Positions 1-8,728 of a stretch of DNA of 39,887 nucleotides are shown here, one piece after another. The notes under the pieces were generated by a model. It did not search any database, had not been told where the DNA came from, and saw only the letters and a list, made by a program, of their open reading frames with translations. Origin of the DNA: an uncultured Erysipelotrichaceae bacterium (GTDB lineage: Bacteria; Bacillota_I; Bacilli_A; RF39; UBA660); contig CACZGA010000007.1 of the NCBI GenBank assembly GCA_902780585.1, positions 1-39,887 of the forward strand. Direction: 5' to 3'. Position 1 is the first letter of the stretch. The number at the start of each line of letters is the position of its first letter. Position numbers and translations under genes: made by a program.

Positions 1-1164
1 GAAAAAGATATTGATCCCCAAGTAGTATATAGTGCTATGGAATTAGCTCTTACTTCTGCTTATAAGAAAAACTTCAATTCTAAAACAAATGCTAAAGTAT
101 TATTTGATGAAAATACAGGAGAAATCAAAGTATATTCTTACTTAACAGTTGTACCAGATGATAAAATGACTAAAGAAGAATATGAAGATGCTTTATTTGA
201 ACGTTATGCTGAAGATGAAGATCTAGATACAGAAATACCTGAAGAAGAAACTGAAGAGGGCGAAGGAGAAGAAGGTGGAGAAGCCAAGAAAGAGGCTATC
301 TCATTTTTCAATCCTGAAACAGAAATTAAATTATCTGATGCTAAGAAGATTGATAAAACATTAGAAGTAGGAGATACAATTGATACTGAAGTAACTCCAA
401 AAGACTTTGGTAGAGTAGCAGCTTCTACCGCTAAACAAGTAGTAGTTCAAAAGATAAGAGAAGCTGAAAGAAACAGTATCATGGATGAATTTGGTGACAA
501 ACAAGATGAATTATTAATTGGAACCGTTGCCTTAGAGGATACTGATAATTACTTCATTGATTTAGGTAGAACAAATGGTATCTTACCAAAGAAAGATTGT
601 ATCCCTGGTGAAAAAATAGAAATGGGATCTCAAATTAAGGTATATGTTTCAAAAGTAGATAATAATGGTAAAAATCTATTAATATTATTAAGTAGAACCC
701 ATTATGGTTTTGTAAAAAGATTATTTGAACTAGAAATACCAGAAATAAATGATGGAACAGTAATGATCTATAGTGTTGCTAGAGATGCTGGTAACAGAAG
801 TAAAGTTGCAGTTTATTCTGAAAATCCAAATGTAGATCCAATTGGTGCTTGTATTGGAGAAAAAGGTTCTAGAATCGCTAGAATAATCAATGAATTACAT
901 GGTGAAAAACTAGATGTTGTAAAATACGACTCTGATCCAGCTGTATTTATTGAAAATGCTCTATCTCCTGCCAAAGATTTAACAGTTGCAATTACTGATC
1001 CTAAAAAATTAGAAGCCATGGTAATTGCTGATGGAGATAACTTCTCTCTAGCAATCGGTAAAAAAGGTCAAAATGCTCGTTTAGCGACTCGTCTAACTAA
1101 ATTTAAAAAGATTGATATTAAGACAACTGAACAAGCTAGAGAAGCAGGAATTAATTTCCGATAG
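1..1164 (+). CDS. nusA: Transcription termination/antitermination factor NusA (5' truncated by window edge)
   Basis: NusA binds RNA polymerase and nascent RNA and modulates pausing, termination and antitermination. The reading frame is open from base 1, and codons before the first ATG (37) still match the NusA N-terminus, so the true start lies outside the window. Visible order: N-terminal polymerase-binding domain, S1 domain (about 155-220 in the ORF from base 37), then two KH domains, with the GxxG loops GEKG in KH1 and GKKG in KH2 followed by QNARLA. The KH array is complete and there is no extra C-terminal acidic repeat, as usual for Bacilli. Oddity: about 55 residues (bases 148-312) in the N-terminal domain form a Glu/Asp/Gly-rich stretch absent from typical NusA. 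It is followed 9 bases later by rnpM, in the usual nusA-infB operon. Identity is certain; the acidic insert has no known role. Confidence 0.97.
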   Translation, partial: EKDIDPQVVYSAMELALTSAYKKNFNSKTNAKVLFDENTGEIKVYSYLTVVPDDKMTKEEYEDALFERYAEDEDLDTEIPEEETEEGEGEEGGEAKKEAISFFNPETEIKLSDAKKIDKTLEVGDTIDTEVTPKDFGRVAASTAKQVVVQKIREAERNSIMDEFGDKQDELLIGTVALEDTDNYFIDLGRTNGILPKKDCIPGEKIEMGSQIKVYVSKVDNNGKNLLILLSRTHYGFVKRLFELEIPEINDGTVMIYSVARDAGNRSKVAVYSENPNVDPIGACIGEKGSRIARIINELHGEKLDVVKYDSDPAVFIENALSPAKDLTVAITDPKKLEAMVIADGDNFSLAIGKKGQNARLATRLTKFKKIDIKTTEQAREAGINFR

Positions 1165-1173
1165 GAGGATTCT

Positions 1174-1437
1174 ATGAAAACAAAAAAAATACCCTTAAGA
1201 ACTTGTGTTGTAACTAAAGAAACTCTTCCTAAACAAGAACTACTTCGTATTGTAAGAACTCCTGAAGGAGACGTAGAAGTAGATGAAACTGGTAAAAAGA
1301 ATGGTAGAGGAGCATACATCAAAAAAGATTTAGCGGTATTAGAATCAGCCCAAAAATCAAAAATACTAGAAAAAAAATTAGAATGCAAGATAGAGGACAG
1401 TGTATATGAAGAAATAAAAAATAAGATAGAAAAGTGA
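1174..1437 (+). CDS. rnpM: RNase P modulator RnpM (YlxR, DUF448)
   Basis: An 87-residue protein of the YlxR/DUF448 family, whose members bind RNA and in Bacillus have been linked to modulation of RNase P. The family core is visible: RTCVVTK near the N-terminus, a basic patch, and the motif GRGAYI around residue 47. A strong ribosome-binding site (GGAGGA) overlaps the nusA stop, and the gene ends in TGA, showing that TGA is a stop here. It sits between nusA and infB as in most Firmicutes. The ylxQ (L7Ae-like) gene that often follows is absent; infB begins about 10 bases later. Confidence 0.93.
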   Translation: MKTKKIPLRTCVVTKETLPKQELLRIVRTPEGDVEVDETGKKNGRGAYIKKDLAVLESAQKSKILEKKLECKIEDSVYEEIKNKIEK

Positions 1438-1447
1438 GGTGTTAATC

Positions 1448-3589
1448 ATGATGACATTACAAGATTATGCAAATGATGTTGGAATGAGTATTGAACAAAT
1501 AAAAGAACTATGTGATAAAATAGGAATTCATTATGAAGATGAGAACACATTATTAGATGATATTAGTATTACCCTTTTAGATAATGAATTACAAGATAGG
1601 GAAGATTATGTAGAAGGTAATATTGAAGATATAGAAGAAAGAAGATTAGAAGAAGAAGTAGAAGATCGTGCTGAGGAATTAGCTTTCAATACTAAAATTG
1701 ATTTAGATAATGAACAATCTTTTACAAAAGTAAAACAAAACAAACAAACTCAAAAAACAGAAACTTCTAAGAAAGACTTCTTAAAAGAAAGAAAAAAGAT
1801 GTATAAGCATCGTGAAAAATTACAAAGTAATGAAGTATTACAAGATAAGAATGTTATTCTTTTTAAAGAAGGAATGACTGTAAGTGATTTAGCAGCTCTT
1901 TTAGAAGTTCCACCAGTTGAATTAGTAAAGAAATTCATGGGACTAGGAGTAATGGCTAACGTAAATCAATCTGTTGATTATGATAGTGCTGAAGTAATTG
2001 TATCTGAATATGATAAAGTTCTTAAAAAAGAAGAACAAGCTGATATTTCAAACTTTGAAAACTATGAAATAGAAGATAAAGAAGAAGATTTAAGAGAACG
2101 CCCACCAGTAGTAACTATTATGGGACATGTAGACCATGGTAAAACAACATTACTTGACTATATTCGTAATAGTGATGTAGTAAGTGGTGAAGCAGGTGGA
2201 ATTACGCAAGCAATTGGTGCTTACTCTGTAAAATGTAAAGATAAAAGAATTACCTTTATTGATACTCCAGGACATGCGGCTTTCACTGAAATGCGTGCTA
2301 GAGGAGCTCAAATAACTGATATTGTTATTATTATAGTTGCGGCTGATGATGGAATCATGCCTCAAACAAGAGAAGCAATAGATCATGCTAAAGCAGCTGG
2401 TGTACCAATTATTGTTGCTATAAATAAAATTGATAAACCAGAAGCAAACATTGATAGAGTAATGACTGGTCTTGTTGAAAATGGCTTAACTCCAGAAGAA
2501 TGGGGTGGAGATATCATTGTTAATAAAATATCTGCTAAAACAGGTGAAGGTGTAGAAAACCTATTAGAAAATATTTTATTAGTAGCTGAAATGCAAGAAT
2601 ATAAAGCGAACCCATCACGTTACGCAACAGGTGCTGTAGTTGAAGCTAAGAAAGATTCTAAAGTTGGATCTATCGCTACATTATTAATTCAAAATGGAAC
2701 TCTTCGTTTAGGAGATCCAATCGTTATCGGTAACTTTGCTGGTAAAGTAAGAACTCTAAAAAATGATAAAGGACAAAATATTGTTGAAGCTGGACCATCT
2801 ACGCCAGTAGAAGTAACAGGTATTTCAGAAGTACCAAGTGCTGGTGATAAATTCATGGCTTTTGAATCTGAAAAACAAGCTAAAGAAATAGCAGCTTCTC
2901 GTAGCCTACGTTCTAAAGAAGCTGATACAAACTTCAGTAAAATGAGTTTAGAAGACTTATTCGGTAGAATTAAAGAAGGTCAAAAAGAAATAAACATCGT
3001 CCTAAAAGCCGATGTAAATGGATCCCTAGAAGCTGTAAGAAACTCTTTAGAAAAAATAGATGTTGAAGGTGTAAAAGTAACTGTTATTAGAGGTGGAGTA
3101 GGAGCTATCACTGAAAGTGATGTTGTTCTAGCTTCTGCTTCCCATGCCTTAATAATTGGCTTCAATGTAAGAGCAAGCTTATCTACTCAGGATATTGCTA
3201 AACAATATGGCATAGATATTAAGACATATGATATTATTTATAAAGTAGTAGAAGACATGGAAAATGCTATGAAAGGTATGTTAGATCCAGAATTTGAAGA
3301 AAAAGTAAATGGTACAGCCGAAATTAGACAAATCTTTAAATTCTCAAAAGTAGGTTTAATTGCTGGTTGTCATGTAACTTCTGGAACTATTAAAATTAAT
3401 AGTAAAGCTCGTCTTATTAGAGATGATATTGTAATATACAATGGTTCTATTAAATCTCTACAACATGAAAAAGACCAAGTAAAAGAAATGAAAAAAGACA
3501 TGGACTGTGGTATAACTCTAGAAAATTGTCAAGATTATAAAGAAGGCGATATCATAGAAGCCTATGAACTAGTAGAGGTTAAACGTTAA
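1448..3589 (+). CDS. infB: Translation initiation factor IF-2
   Basis: IF-2 is the GTPase that places initiator fMet-tRNA on the 30S subunit and promotes subunit joining. A GTG at 1439 is in frame but lies inside the Shine-Dalgarno sequence GAGGTG (1436-1441), so the ATG at 1448 is chosen; a second ATG follows directly at 1451. The product is about 713 residues. The N-terminal region is short, acidic and charged. The G domain shows G1 GHVDHGKT at residues 226-233, G3 DTPGHAAF, and G4 NKID, followed by domain II and the C-terminal domains ending in the fMet-tRNA-binding fold (CGITLEN, EGDIIEAYE). It is in the nusA operon, one base before rbfA. Confidence 0.97.
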   Translation: MMTLQDYANDVGMSIEQIKELCDKIGIHYEDENTLLDDISITLLDNELQDREDYVEGNIEDIEERRLEEEVEDRAEELAFNTKIDLDNEQSFTKVKQNKQTQKTETSKKDFLKERKKMYKHREKLQSNEVLQDKNVILFKEGMTVSDLAALLEVPPVELVKKFMGLGVMANVNQSVDYDSAEVIVSEYDKVLKKEEQADISNFENYEIEDKEEDLRERPPVVTIMGHVDHGKTTLLDYIRNSDVVSGEAGGITQAIGAYSVKCKDKRITFIDTPGHAAFTEMRARGAQITDIVIIIVAADDGIMPQTREAIDHAKAAGVPIIVAINKIDKPEANIDRVMTGLVENGLTPEEWGGDIIVNKISAKTGEGVENLLENILLVAEMQEYKANPSRYATGAVVEAKKDSKVGSIATLLIQNGTLRLGDPIVIGNFAGKVRTLKNDKGQNIVEAGPSTPVEVTGISEVPSAGDKFMAFESEKQAKEIAASRSLRSKEADTNFSKMSLEDLFGRIKEGQKEINIVLKADVNGSLEAVRNSLEKIDVEGVKVTVIRGGVGAITESDVVLASASHALIIGFNVRASLSTQDIAKQYGIDIKTYDIIYKVVEDMENAMKGMLDPEFEEKVNGTAEIRQIFKFSKVGLIAGCHVTSGTIKINSKARLIRDDIVIYNGSIKSLQHEKDQVKEMKKDMDCGITLENCQDYKEGDIIEAYELVEVKR

Positions 3590-3590
3590 A

Positions 3591-3947
3591 ATGAAAACAA
3601 ATGTTAAAACAGAACGTCTAAATCATGCTATTCAAGAAGAAATAAGTATGATTCTAATGAAAGAAATAAAAGACGAAGCTATTCGCTTTGTAACTATAAC
3701 AGGTGTTGAAACAACTACCGATCTTTCTTATTCAAAAGTATATTACACAGTACTAGATGAAAACAAAAAAGAAGAAACTCAAGAAGCTTTAGATAGAGCA
3801 TCTTCATTTATTAGAACTAAACTAGCCGAAAGAATAGAAGTTAGACATACTCCAGAATTAAGATTTACTTATGATACATCCATTGCTTATGGAGAACATA
3901 TCGAAAAAATAATGGAAGAAATAAAAGAGAAAGAGAAGAAAGATTAA
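3591..3947 (+). CDS. rbfA: Ribosome-binding factor A
   Basis: RbfA is a small KH-like protein that binds the 30S subunit and helps mature the 5' end of 16S rRNA. The 118-residue length and the segments FVTITGVETT, SYSKVYYTVL and RHTPELRFTYD are typical. Its ATG is one base after the infB stop, so it is probably translationally coupled. Its last codons are part of the 13-bp stem of the operon terminator. truB and ribF, which often follow, are not present here. Confidence 0.95.
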   Translation: MKTNVKTERLNHAIQEEISMILMKEIKDEAIRFVTITGVETTTDLSYSKVYYTVLDENKKEETQEALDRASSFIRTKLAERIEVRHTPELRFTYDTSIAYGEHIEKIMEEIKEKEKKD

Positions 3948-3960
3948 CTCTTTCTCTTTT
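3923..3960 (+). terminator. Rho-independent terminator of the nusA operon
   Basis: A perfect 13-bp inverted repeat (3923-3935 with 3948-3960) with a 12-base loop; its right arm is itself rich in T. The left arm lies inside the last codons of rbfA and the stop codon is in the loop. It closes the nusA-rnpM-infB-rbfA operon. Confidence 0.8.
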
Positions 3961-3976
3961 CATGTCATAAAGAATA

Positions 3977-3985
3977 TGCTACAAT
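3977..3985 (+). promoter_or_regulatory. Putative extended -10 promoter (TGC-TACAAT)
   Basis: TGCTACAAT just downstream of the nusA operon terminator and 22 bases before the ATG at 4008. No good -35 box is seen. Same TGn-extended form as many other promoters in this window. Confidence 0.45.
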
Positions 3986-4007
3986 GAAATAGAATAGGAG
4001 TGGTACT

Positions 4008-4661
4008 ATGAAGAAATTATTATTTATACTTATAGTCTTATTTGTACCAATAATAGTATCTGCTAAAGCTACAACCAAAGAAGGTGTAATGGAAACTATT
4101 AGTACCATTCAAAATACTCAAGTAGATGATGAAATAGTTATTAAGAATACTACTATAAATACAAATGAAATAACACTAGAACTATTAGAATCAAATAAAG
4201 TAGTAACAAAATCTATTCCATATACATGGAGTGATAATAAATTAATTTTAAGCGGTGGAACAATAAAAAGAGGAGAAGCCCCAGAAAATAATCAATATGC
4301 TTTCTATATTTATTCAATATTAGAAAGTAAAACAACTGCTCCATATGAAGAAAACCATTACTATAATTCAACCCTTATAAGAAAAATGTTAGAAGAAAAC
4401 ACAAAAAAAATAATAGAAGATCATAATACTGGAGATACCTTTTCTATTATTTTAAAAGAAACTGATAATAATATATACCAAATAGAATATCAATACAATT
4501 TAGCTGGAGATGATGCTCCGTTAGTAAGTCAACAAGAGATAAATACCGATGCTGTTTTAACAAATCCAAATACAGGTAACATTCATTTCTATATCACAGT
4601 CTTATTAGTTATTATGCTAGGAATAACTGCTTATACATATTGGGGAAAAGACCCCGTATAA
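4008..4661 (+). CDS. Secreted, C-terminally membrane-anchored protein with NPNTG motif
   Basis: I do not recognise the family. The 217-residue product starts with a clear signal peptide (two Lys, a hydrophobic stretch, likely cleavage near VSA at residue 18). The middle is a polar domain of about 160 residues with predicted beta character. The C-terminus has NPNTG, then a hydrophobic segment of about 20 residues and a short tail. That order resembles a sortase-type sorting signal (NPxTG), but the tail (GKDPV) is not strongly basic and no sortase gene is in the window, so it may simply be a membrane anchor. The ribosome-binding site (AGGAG) is good. It lies 12 bases before the next gene, so the two are probably one operon. 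Confidence 0.75.
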   Translation: MKKLLFILIVLFVPIIVSAKATTKEGVMETISTIQNTQVDDEIVIKNTTINTNEITLELLESNKVVTKSIPYTWSDNKLILSGGTIKRGEAPENNQYAFYIYSILESKTTAPYEENHYYNSTLIRKMLEENTKKIIEDHNTGDTFSIILKETDNNIYQIEYQYNLAGDDAPLVSQQEINTDAVLTNPNTGNIHFYITVLLVIMLGITAYTYWGKDPV

Positions 4662-4673
4662 AAGGAGATTATT

Positions 4674-5252
4674 ATGAAAAAAAAGAAAAAAGAAAAAGAA
4701 CTATACGATGATTGTTGGTTATATATTCTTTTGTTATCTACCTTAGTAATATTACTAGACTCAATAAAGAAGTATACCTTTACTTGCTTAAATGTTAATT
4801 TAACATATTCTCTATTCTTATTACCAGTAGAGTATTTTATAGTAGCCTATATTGCTAAGAAATATGATTATAAAAAAGCTGTTGCAGCTATATCTATGTC
4901 TGGAGTTTTACTAGTATGCTTCAATGCTACAGTAGCCTTCTTCCTACATGAGCAACTATTCTTAACAAATGTAAGTGGCGAATTCTGTGGTTATGTCATA
5001 AGTCAATTTGTATTTCTATTAATGTATTTCTTCTTAATGAATAATACAAAAATGCCACCTATACTAGTATATGGTACTTATTTATTTTCTATATTTGTAT
5101 TTTATATATTTTATACATTAGTATATATTAATCATATTAATCTAAATCATTACTGGACTGGCTTCTTTATAACATTCATTATTCAAGGAATTATATGTAT
5201 TGGACTAGTATATTTAGATAATAAAATTAAAAGAGGACAAGAAACTAAATAA
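4674..5252 (+). CDS. Six-TM integral membrane protein of unknown function
   Basis: The 192-residue product begins with a very basic N-terminus (MKKKKKEKE) and then shows about six hydrophobic segments (roughly residues 15-31, 42-62, 67-90, 103-122, 128-150 and 158-180). The size and six-helix layout resemble small S-component or VUT/YhhQ-like transporters, but I see no motif that fixes the family, so this is only a suggestion. The ribosome-binding site is AAGGAG. It directly follows the signal-peptide protein at 4008 and is closed by its own terminator. Confidence 0.65.
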   Translation: MKKKKKEKELYDDCWLYILLLSTLVILLDSIKKYTFTCLNVNLTYSLFLLPVEYFIVAYIAKKYDYKKAVAAISMSGVLLVCFNATVAFFLHEQLFLTNVSGEFCGYVISQFVFLLMYFFLMNNTKMPPILVYGTYLFSIFVFYIFYTLVYINHINLNHYWTGFFITFIIQGIICIGLVYLDNKIKRGQETK

Positions 5253-5268
5253 TAGTTTCTTTTTTTTA
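5241..5268 (+). terminator. Rho-independent terminator after the 4008-5252 gene pair
   Basis: A 7-bp stem, GAAACTA (5241-5247) with TAGTTTC (5253-5259), a 5-base loop that holds the stop codon, and a run of eight T. Confidence 0.75.
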
Positions 5269-5269
5269 T

Positions 5270-5292
5270 AAAAAAAATAGCCATATGGCTAT
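5270..5292 (-). terminator. Rho-independent terminator of the CPBP protease gene
   Basis: The palindrome ATAGCCATATGGCTAT (5277-5292) is followed on the minus strand by seven T. The stop codon of the minus-strand gene (5289-5291) is inside the stem. It faces the plus-strand terminator at 5241. Confidence 0.7.
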
Positions 5293-5978
5293 AACAATAT
5301 AGAAATAATAGTTAATAATGTATTATGTAACATGTGTAACGTCATACTTGTAAAAACAGTATCTGTTTTAGAATAAGCAAAGGCAAATGCTGCTCCTAAG
5401 GCCCCGTAAGGTATAATATAAAGATAATCTAATATGGTCTCTGCCGAATTAAATACATGAGCTCCTCCAAATAATAAAAATGAACAAAAAGCAAAAATAG
5501 CAGGACTTTTAATAAAATCTTTTAAAGCTTTTCGAAAGACTAATTCTTCAGTAAATGGAGCTAATATACCAGCTGTAAAAATCATTACTAAAGGTAGAGA
5601 TTTAATCATTGATTGAACTGCTTCCTCATTATTTGCTCCTCCACCATTAAGCCCTATATTAATAATTAGATTTGATGCTATCATAACAAGCATACCAATT
5701 CCATAATAATAAAAGCCTTGATTCATACATTCCATTTTCTTACTAAGAAATATTTTAAGTTCTTGTTTTAAATCTTTTCTGTAAATAATAAATAATATTA
5801 TCGCAATCATTAAAGAACAAAAAGCATTTAATAATACATAACTAGAAGTAGACATATTATTAGTATCCATTTTAAATAAATAAATTGGAATATAAGCAAA
5901 TACTTTACTATACCAAAATAGTAAAAAAACTAATAATCCCTTAAAAAACATTTTTTCAGTTTTACCTATCTTATCCAT
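5289..5978 (-). CDS. CPBP-family intramembrane metalloprotease (CAAX/Abi type)
   Basis: A membrane protein of 229 residues with the three conserved motifs of the CPBP (Abi/Rce1-like) family: EExxxR as EELVFR (Glu144, Glu145, Arg149), FxxxH as FGGAH (His174), and HxxxN as HMLHN (His215, Asn219). These residues line an intramembrane active site. Bacterial members are linked to bacteriocin self-immunity, peptide processing or abortive infection, but the substrate here cannot be told. About seven hydrophobic segments are visible. The start has GGTGAT six bases upstream. It is convergent with the membrane protein before it and divergent from rpsO; no bacteriocin gene is seen nearby. Confidence 0.9.
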   Translation of the reverse strand: MDKIGKTEKMFFKGLLVFLLFWYSKVFAYIPIYLFKMDTNNMSTSSYVLLNAFCSLMIAIILFIIYRKDLKQELKIFLSKKMECMNQGFYYYGIGMLVMIASNLIINIGLNGGGANNEEAVQSMIKSLPLVMIFTAGILAPFTEELVFRKALKDFIKSPAIFAFCSFLLFGGAHVFNSAETILDYLYIIPYGALGAAFAFAYSKTDTVFTSMTLHMLHNTLLTIISILL

Positions 5979-6042
5979 ATAATCACCACAATTAACATAT
6001 CACAATTATAATAAAATTAAAAGCATCTAAAATAGAAAACAC

Positions 6043-6071
6043 TTGCATTAATAATAAAACAATAGTATAAT
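6043..6071 (+). promoter_or_regulatory. Sigma-A type promoter of rpsO
   Basis: TTGCAT (6043-6048), a 17-base spacer and a consensus TATAAT (6066-6071). The expected transcript start is near 6078, giving a leader of about 93 bases before rpsO. Confidence 0.85.
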
Positions 6072-6077
6072 ACAATT

Positions 6078-6165
6078 GTTGCTGAGAAAAGACTCAGTTA
6101 CCCATACTCAGAGTAAGAGTTTCCGACTTACCCCGCGTTTGGGCGAATTTAAAGAAAGGAAGTGT
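6078..6165 (+). promoter_or_regulatory. Structured rpsO leader, candidate S15 autoregulatory element
   Basis: The leader contains several short possible helices: CTGAG (6082-6086) with CTCAG (6093-6097) or with a second CTCAG (6107-6111); GTAAG (6113-6117) with CTTAC (6127-6131); and CGC (6134-6136) with GCG (6143-6145). Two competing partners for CTGAG allow alternative folds, including a three-way junction. S15 represses its own mRNA in several bacteria through unrelated leader structures, so autoregulation is a reasonable inference. The ribosome-binding site AAAGGAAGTG lies just downstream. Confidence 0.5.
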
Positions 6166-6170
6166 AAAAC

Positions 6171-6440
6171 ATGGCATTAACAAAAGAAGAAAAATCAAAA
6201 ATAATCAAAGATTTTGCCAAGAATGAAAAAGATACTGGTTCTGCAGAAGTTCAAATCGCTATTCTTACAAAAGAAATTAACGATTTAACAGAACATCTAA
6301 AAGAACATAAACACGATTATCATTCTCGTAGAGGACTTTTAAAGAAAGTTGGTCAACGTAAGAATATGTTACAATATCTTGCTAAGAAAGATATTCAAAG
6401 TTATCGTGAAGTAATTAAAAAATTAGGTTTAAGAAAGTAG
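6171..6440 (+). CDS. rpsO: 30S ribosomal protein S15
   Basis: S15 binds the central domain of 16S rRNA and forms bridge contacts to the 50S subunit. The length of 89 residues and the sequence features ([35 protein letters not shown]-like core, ending GLRK) are standard. It has its own promoter and a long leader, and precedes pnp in the common rpsO-pnp arrangement; a terminator-like hairpin lies between them. Confidence 0.98.
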   Translation: MALTKEEKSKIIKDFAKNEKDTGSAEVQIAILTKEINDLTEHLKEHKHDYHSRRGLLKKVGQRKNMLQYLAKKDIQSYREVIKKLGLRK

Positions 6441-6467
6441 ACACGTTTTTTAGTGTCTATTTTTTTT
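6438..6467 (+). terminator. Rho-independent terminator between rpsO and pnp
   Basis: Stem TAGACAC (6438-6444) with GTGTCTA (6453-6459), then eight T. No separate pnp promoter is obvious in the 17 bases that follow, so it is likely leaky, allowing some read-through into pnp. Confidence 0.75.
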
Positions 6468-6484
6468 AAGAAAGAAGGAAAAGT

Positions 6485-8665
6485 ATGAAGAAAAAGAAAG
6501 TATTCGAATTAGATTTTCATGGAAGAAAACTAGTAGTTGAACATAATGAATTAGCTAAACAAGCAGATGGTTCTGTATTAGTAAGATATAATGATACTGT
6601 TATTTTAACTGCTGCTGTTGTTTCTAAAAATGTTAACTTATTAAGTGACTTTTTTCCATTAACAGTTAACTATCAAGAAAAACTTTATTCAGTAGGAAAA
6701 ATACCAGGTGGTTTTATTAAAAGAGAAGGACGTCCAAGTGAAGCTGCTACTCTTGCTGCTCGTATGATTGATCGTCCAATGCGACCACTATTCCCAAAGG
6801 GATTTAAAAATGAAGTACAAGTTATTTCAATGGTATTATCAGTAGACCAAGATTGCTCACCAGAACTAACCGCAATGTTTGCTTCTTCTCTAGCAGTTTC
6901 TATCTCAAAAATTCCATTTAATGGACCAATTGCTGGTGTAAAAGTAGGTAGGGTAGATGGTAAGTTTATTATTAACCCAACGCCAGAAGAAGCTGAAAAA
7001 TCAGATTTAGACTTAACAGTCGCAGGTACTAAAGATGCCATCAACATGGTTGAATCAAGTGCTAAACAAGTATCTGAAGAAATAATGTTAGAAGCTTTAA
7101 TGTTTGGTCATAAAGCCGTAAAAGAATTAATTAAATTCCAAGAAAAAATCATCAAAGAAATTGGTGAAGAAAAAATGGAATATGAAACTCTTACTCCTGA
7201 ACCAGAATTAATCGAAAGAATTACTGCTTTAGTAACTAAGAAACTTGATAAAGCTCTTCGTATTAAAGATAAGATTAAGAAGTATACAACTATTGATGAA
7301 ATAAAAGAAGAAATGAATGAACTATTTACTAAAGAAAACGAAGATACAATGAAAGAAGAAGAACTAAAAGAATTATTAGTAAAGGTTCAAATGGTAATCT
7401 CAGATATCGAATATGAATTATTCAGAAGTATCGTAGTTAAAGAAAAACTAAGAGCTGACGGACGTAAGATGGACGAAATTAGGCCATTATCTACAGATAT
7501 CGATTTACTACCACGTACTCATGGTTCTGCTTTATTTACTAGAGGAGAAACTCAAGCTTTATCAATTACCACTTTAGGTGCTCTAAACGAACATCAAATA
7601 ATAGATGGTTTAAGTATGGAAGATCAAAAGAGATTTATGCTTCACTATAACTTCCCACAATTCTCAGTTGGAGAGACTGGTAGATATGGGGCTCCAGGAA
7701 GAAGAGAAATTGGCCATGGTGCCTTAGGTGAAAAAGCCCTTGCCCAAGTAATTCCTTCTGAAGAAGAATTCCCATATACAATTCGTGTAGTATCAGAAAT
7801 TCTAGAATCAAATGGTTCATCTTCTCAAGCAAGTATTTGTGCTGGTTGTATGTCATTAATGGCAGCTGGTGTACCAATAAAAGCACCTGTTGCTGGTATC
7901 GCTATGGGATTAATTACTCATGAAGATAAATATACTATTTTAACTGATATCCAAGGTATGGAAGATCACTTAGGAGACATGGACTTTAAAGTGGCTGGTA
8001 CTGAATATGGTATTACTGCTCTTCAAATGGATATTAAAATAAGTGGAATCACTGAAGATATTTTAAAAGAAGCTTTAGAACAAGCTCGTAAAGCTCGTCT
8101 AGAAGTATTAAAAGTAATGAAAAAACAAATTAAAGAACCACGTAAAGAAGTATCTAAGTATGCTCCTAAGATGGAAACATTTATGATTAATCCAGCTAAG
8201 ATAAAAGACGTAATTGGTAAAGGTGGAGAAATGATTACTAAAATCATTTGTGAAGCCTCTAATGTTACTGAAGTAACTAATATCAATGCTGTAAAAGTAG
8301 AATTAGAAGATGATGGTAGAGTTATAATTTACCACTCAGATAAAGAAATCATTGAAAAAACAAAAGCTATGATTGAAGAAATAGTTAGAGAAGTAGAAGT
8401 AGGCAAAATCTATGAAGCAAAAGTAGTAAAAGTAGAAGACTTTGGTTGCTTCGTACAATTATGGCCAGGTTGTGAAGGAATGGTTCATGTTTCTCAACTT
8501 GCTAACGAAAGAGTAGAAAAAGCTAGTGACGTTGTAAGTGTTGGAGACGAAATTATAGTAAAAGCTTTAGGTCTAGACAAGAAAGGTAGACAGAACTTCT
8601 CAAGAAAAGAAGCTTTACCAAAACCTAAAGAAAAGAAACCAAAAAAAGAGAAAGAAGATGAGTAA
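6485..8665 (+). CDS. pnp: Polyribonucleotide nucleotidyltransferase (PNPase)
   Basis: PNPase degrades RNA 3' to 5' using phosphate and is a core mRNA-decay enzyme, forming a trimer. The 726 residues show the full domain order: first RNase PH domain (about 1-135, [16 protein letters not shown]), an all-alpha domain, second RNase PH domain (about 310-540, [17 protein letters not shown] and the MDFKVAGT segment with catalytic acidic residues), KH domain (VIGKGG) and C-terminal S1 domain ([19 protein letters not shown]), ending in a Lys/Glu-rich tail. It follows rpsO by 44 bases and ends in a strong terminator. Confidence 0.98.
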   Translation: MKKKKVFELDFHGRKLVVEHNELAKQADGSVLVRYNDTVILTAAVVSKNVNLLSDFFPLTVNYQEKLYSVGKIPGGFIKREGRPSEAATLAARMIDRPMRPLFPKGFKNEVQVISMVLSVDQDCSPELTAMFASSLAVSISKIPFNGPIAGVKVGRVDGKFIINPTPEEAEKSDLDLTVAGTKDAINMVESSAKQVSEEIMLEALMFGHKAVKELIKFQEKIIKEIGEEKMEYETLTPEPELIERITALVTKKLDKALRIKDKIKKYTTIDEIKEEMNELFTKENEDTMKEEELKELLVKVQMVISDIEYELFRSIVVKEKLRADGRKMDEIRPLSTDIDLLPRTHGSALFTRGETQALSITTLGALNEHQIIDGLSMEDQKRFMLHYNFPQFSVGETGRYGAPGRREIGHGALGEKALAQVIPSEEEFPYTIRVVSEILESNGSSSQASICAGCMSLMAAGVPIKAPVAGIAMGLITHEDKYTILTDIQGMEDHLGDMDFKVAGTEYGITALQMDIKISGITEDILKEALEQARKARLEVLKVMKKQIKEPRKEVSKYAPKMETFMINPAKIKDVIGKGGEMITKIICEASNVTEVTNINAVKVELEDDGRVIIYHSDKEIIEKTKAMIEEIVREVEVGKIYEAKVVKVEDFGCFVQLWPGCEGMVHVSQLANERVEKASDVVSVGDEIIVKALGLDKKGRQNFSRKEALPKPKEKKPKKEKEDE

Positions 8666-8678
8666 TCTTCTTTTTTTC
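8651..8678 (+). terminator. Rho-independent terminator of pnp
   Basis: A 9-bp stem AAAGAAGAT (8651-8659) with ATCTTCTTT (8665-8673), a 5-base loop and a T-run. The left arm is within the last pnp codons. Confidence 0.8.
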
Positions 8679-8706
8679 TTGAAAAATAAGAAAAATGTGT
8701 TATAAT
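8679..8706 (+). promoter_or_regulatory. Promoter with extended -10 (TTGAAA-16-TATAAT)
   Basis: TTGAAA (8679-8684), a 16-base spacer, and TATAAT (8701-8706) preceded by TGT. It lies immediately after the pnp terminator and 22 bases before the ATG at 8729. Confidence 0.7.
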
Positions 8707-8728
8707 ACAGGTAACGGAGGGATATCGG

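Noticed and set aside
5289-5978. CPBP protease as part of a bacteriocin immunity locus
   Set aside because: No small bacteriocin precursor, processing or export gene is visible next to it.
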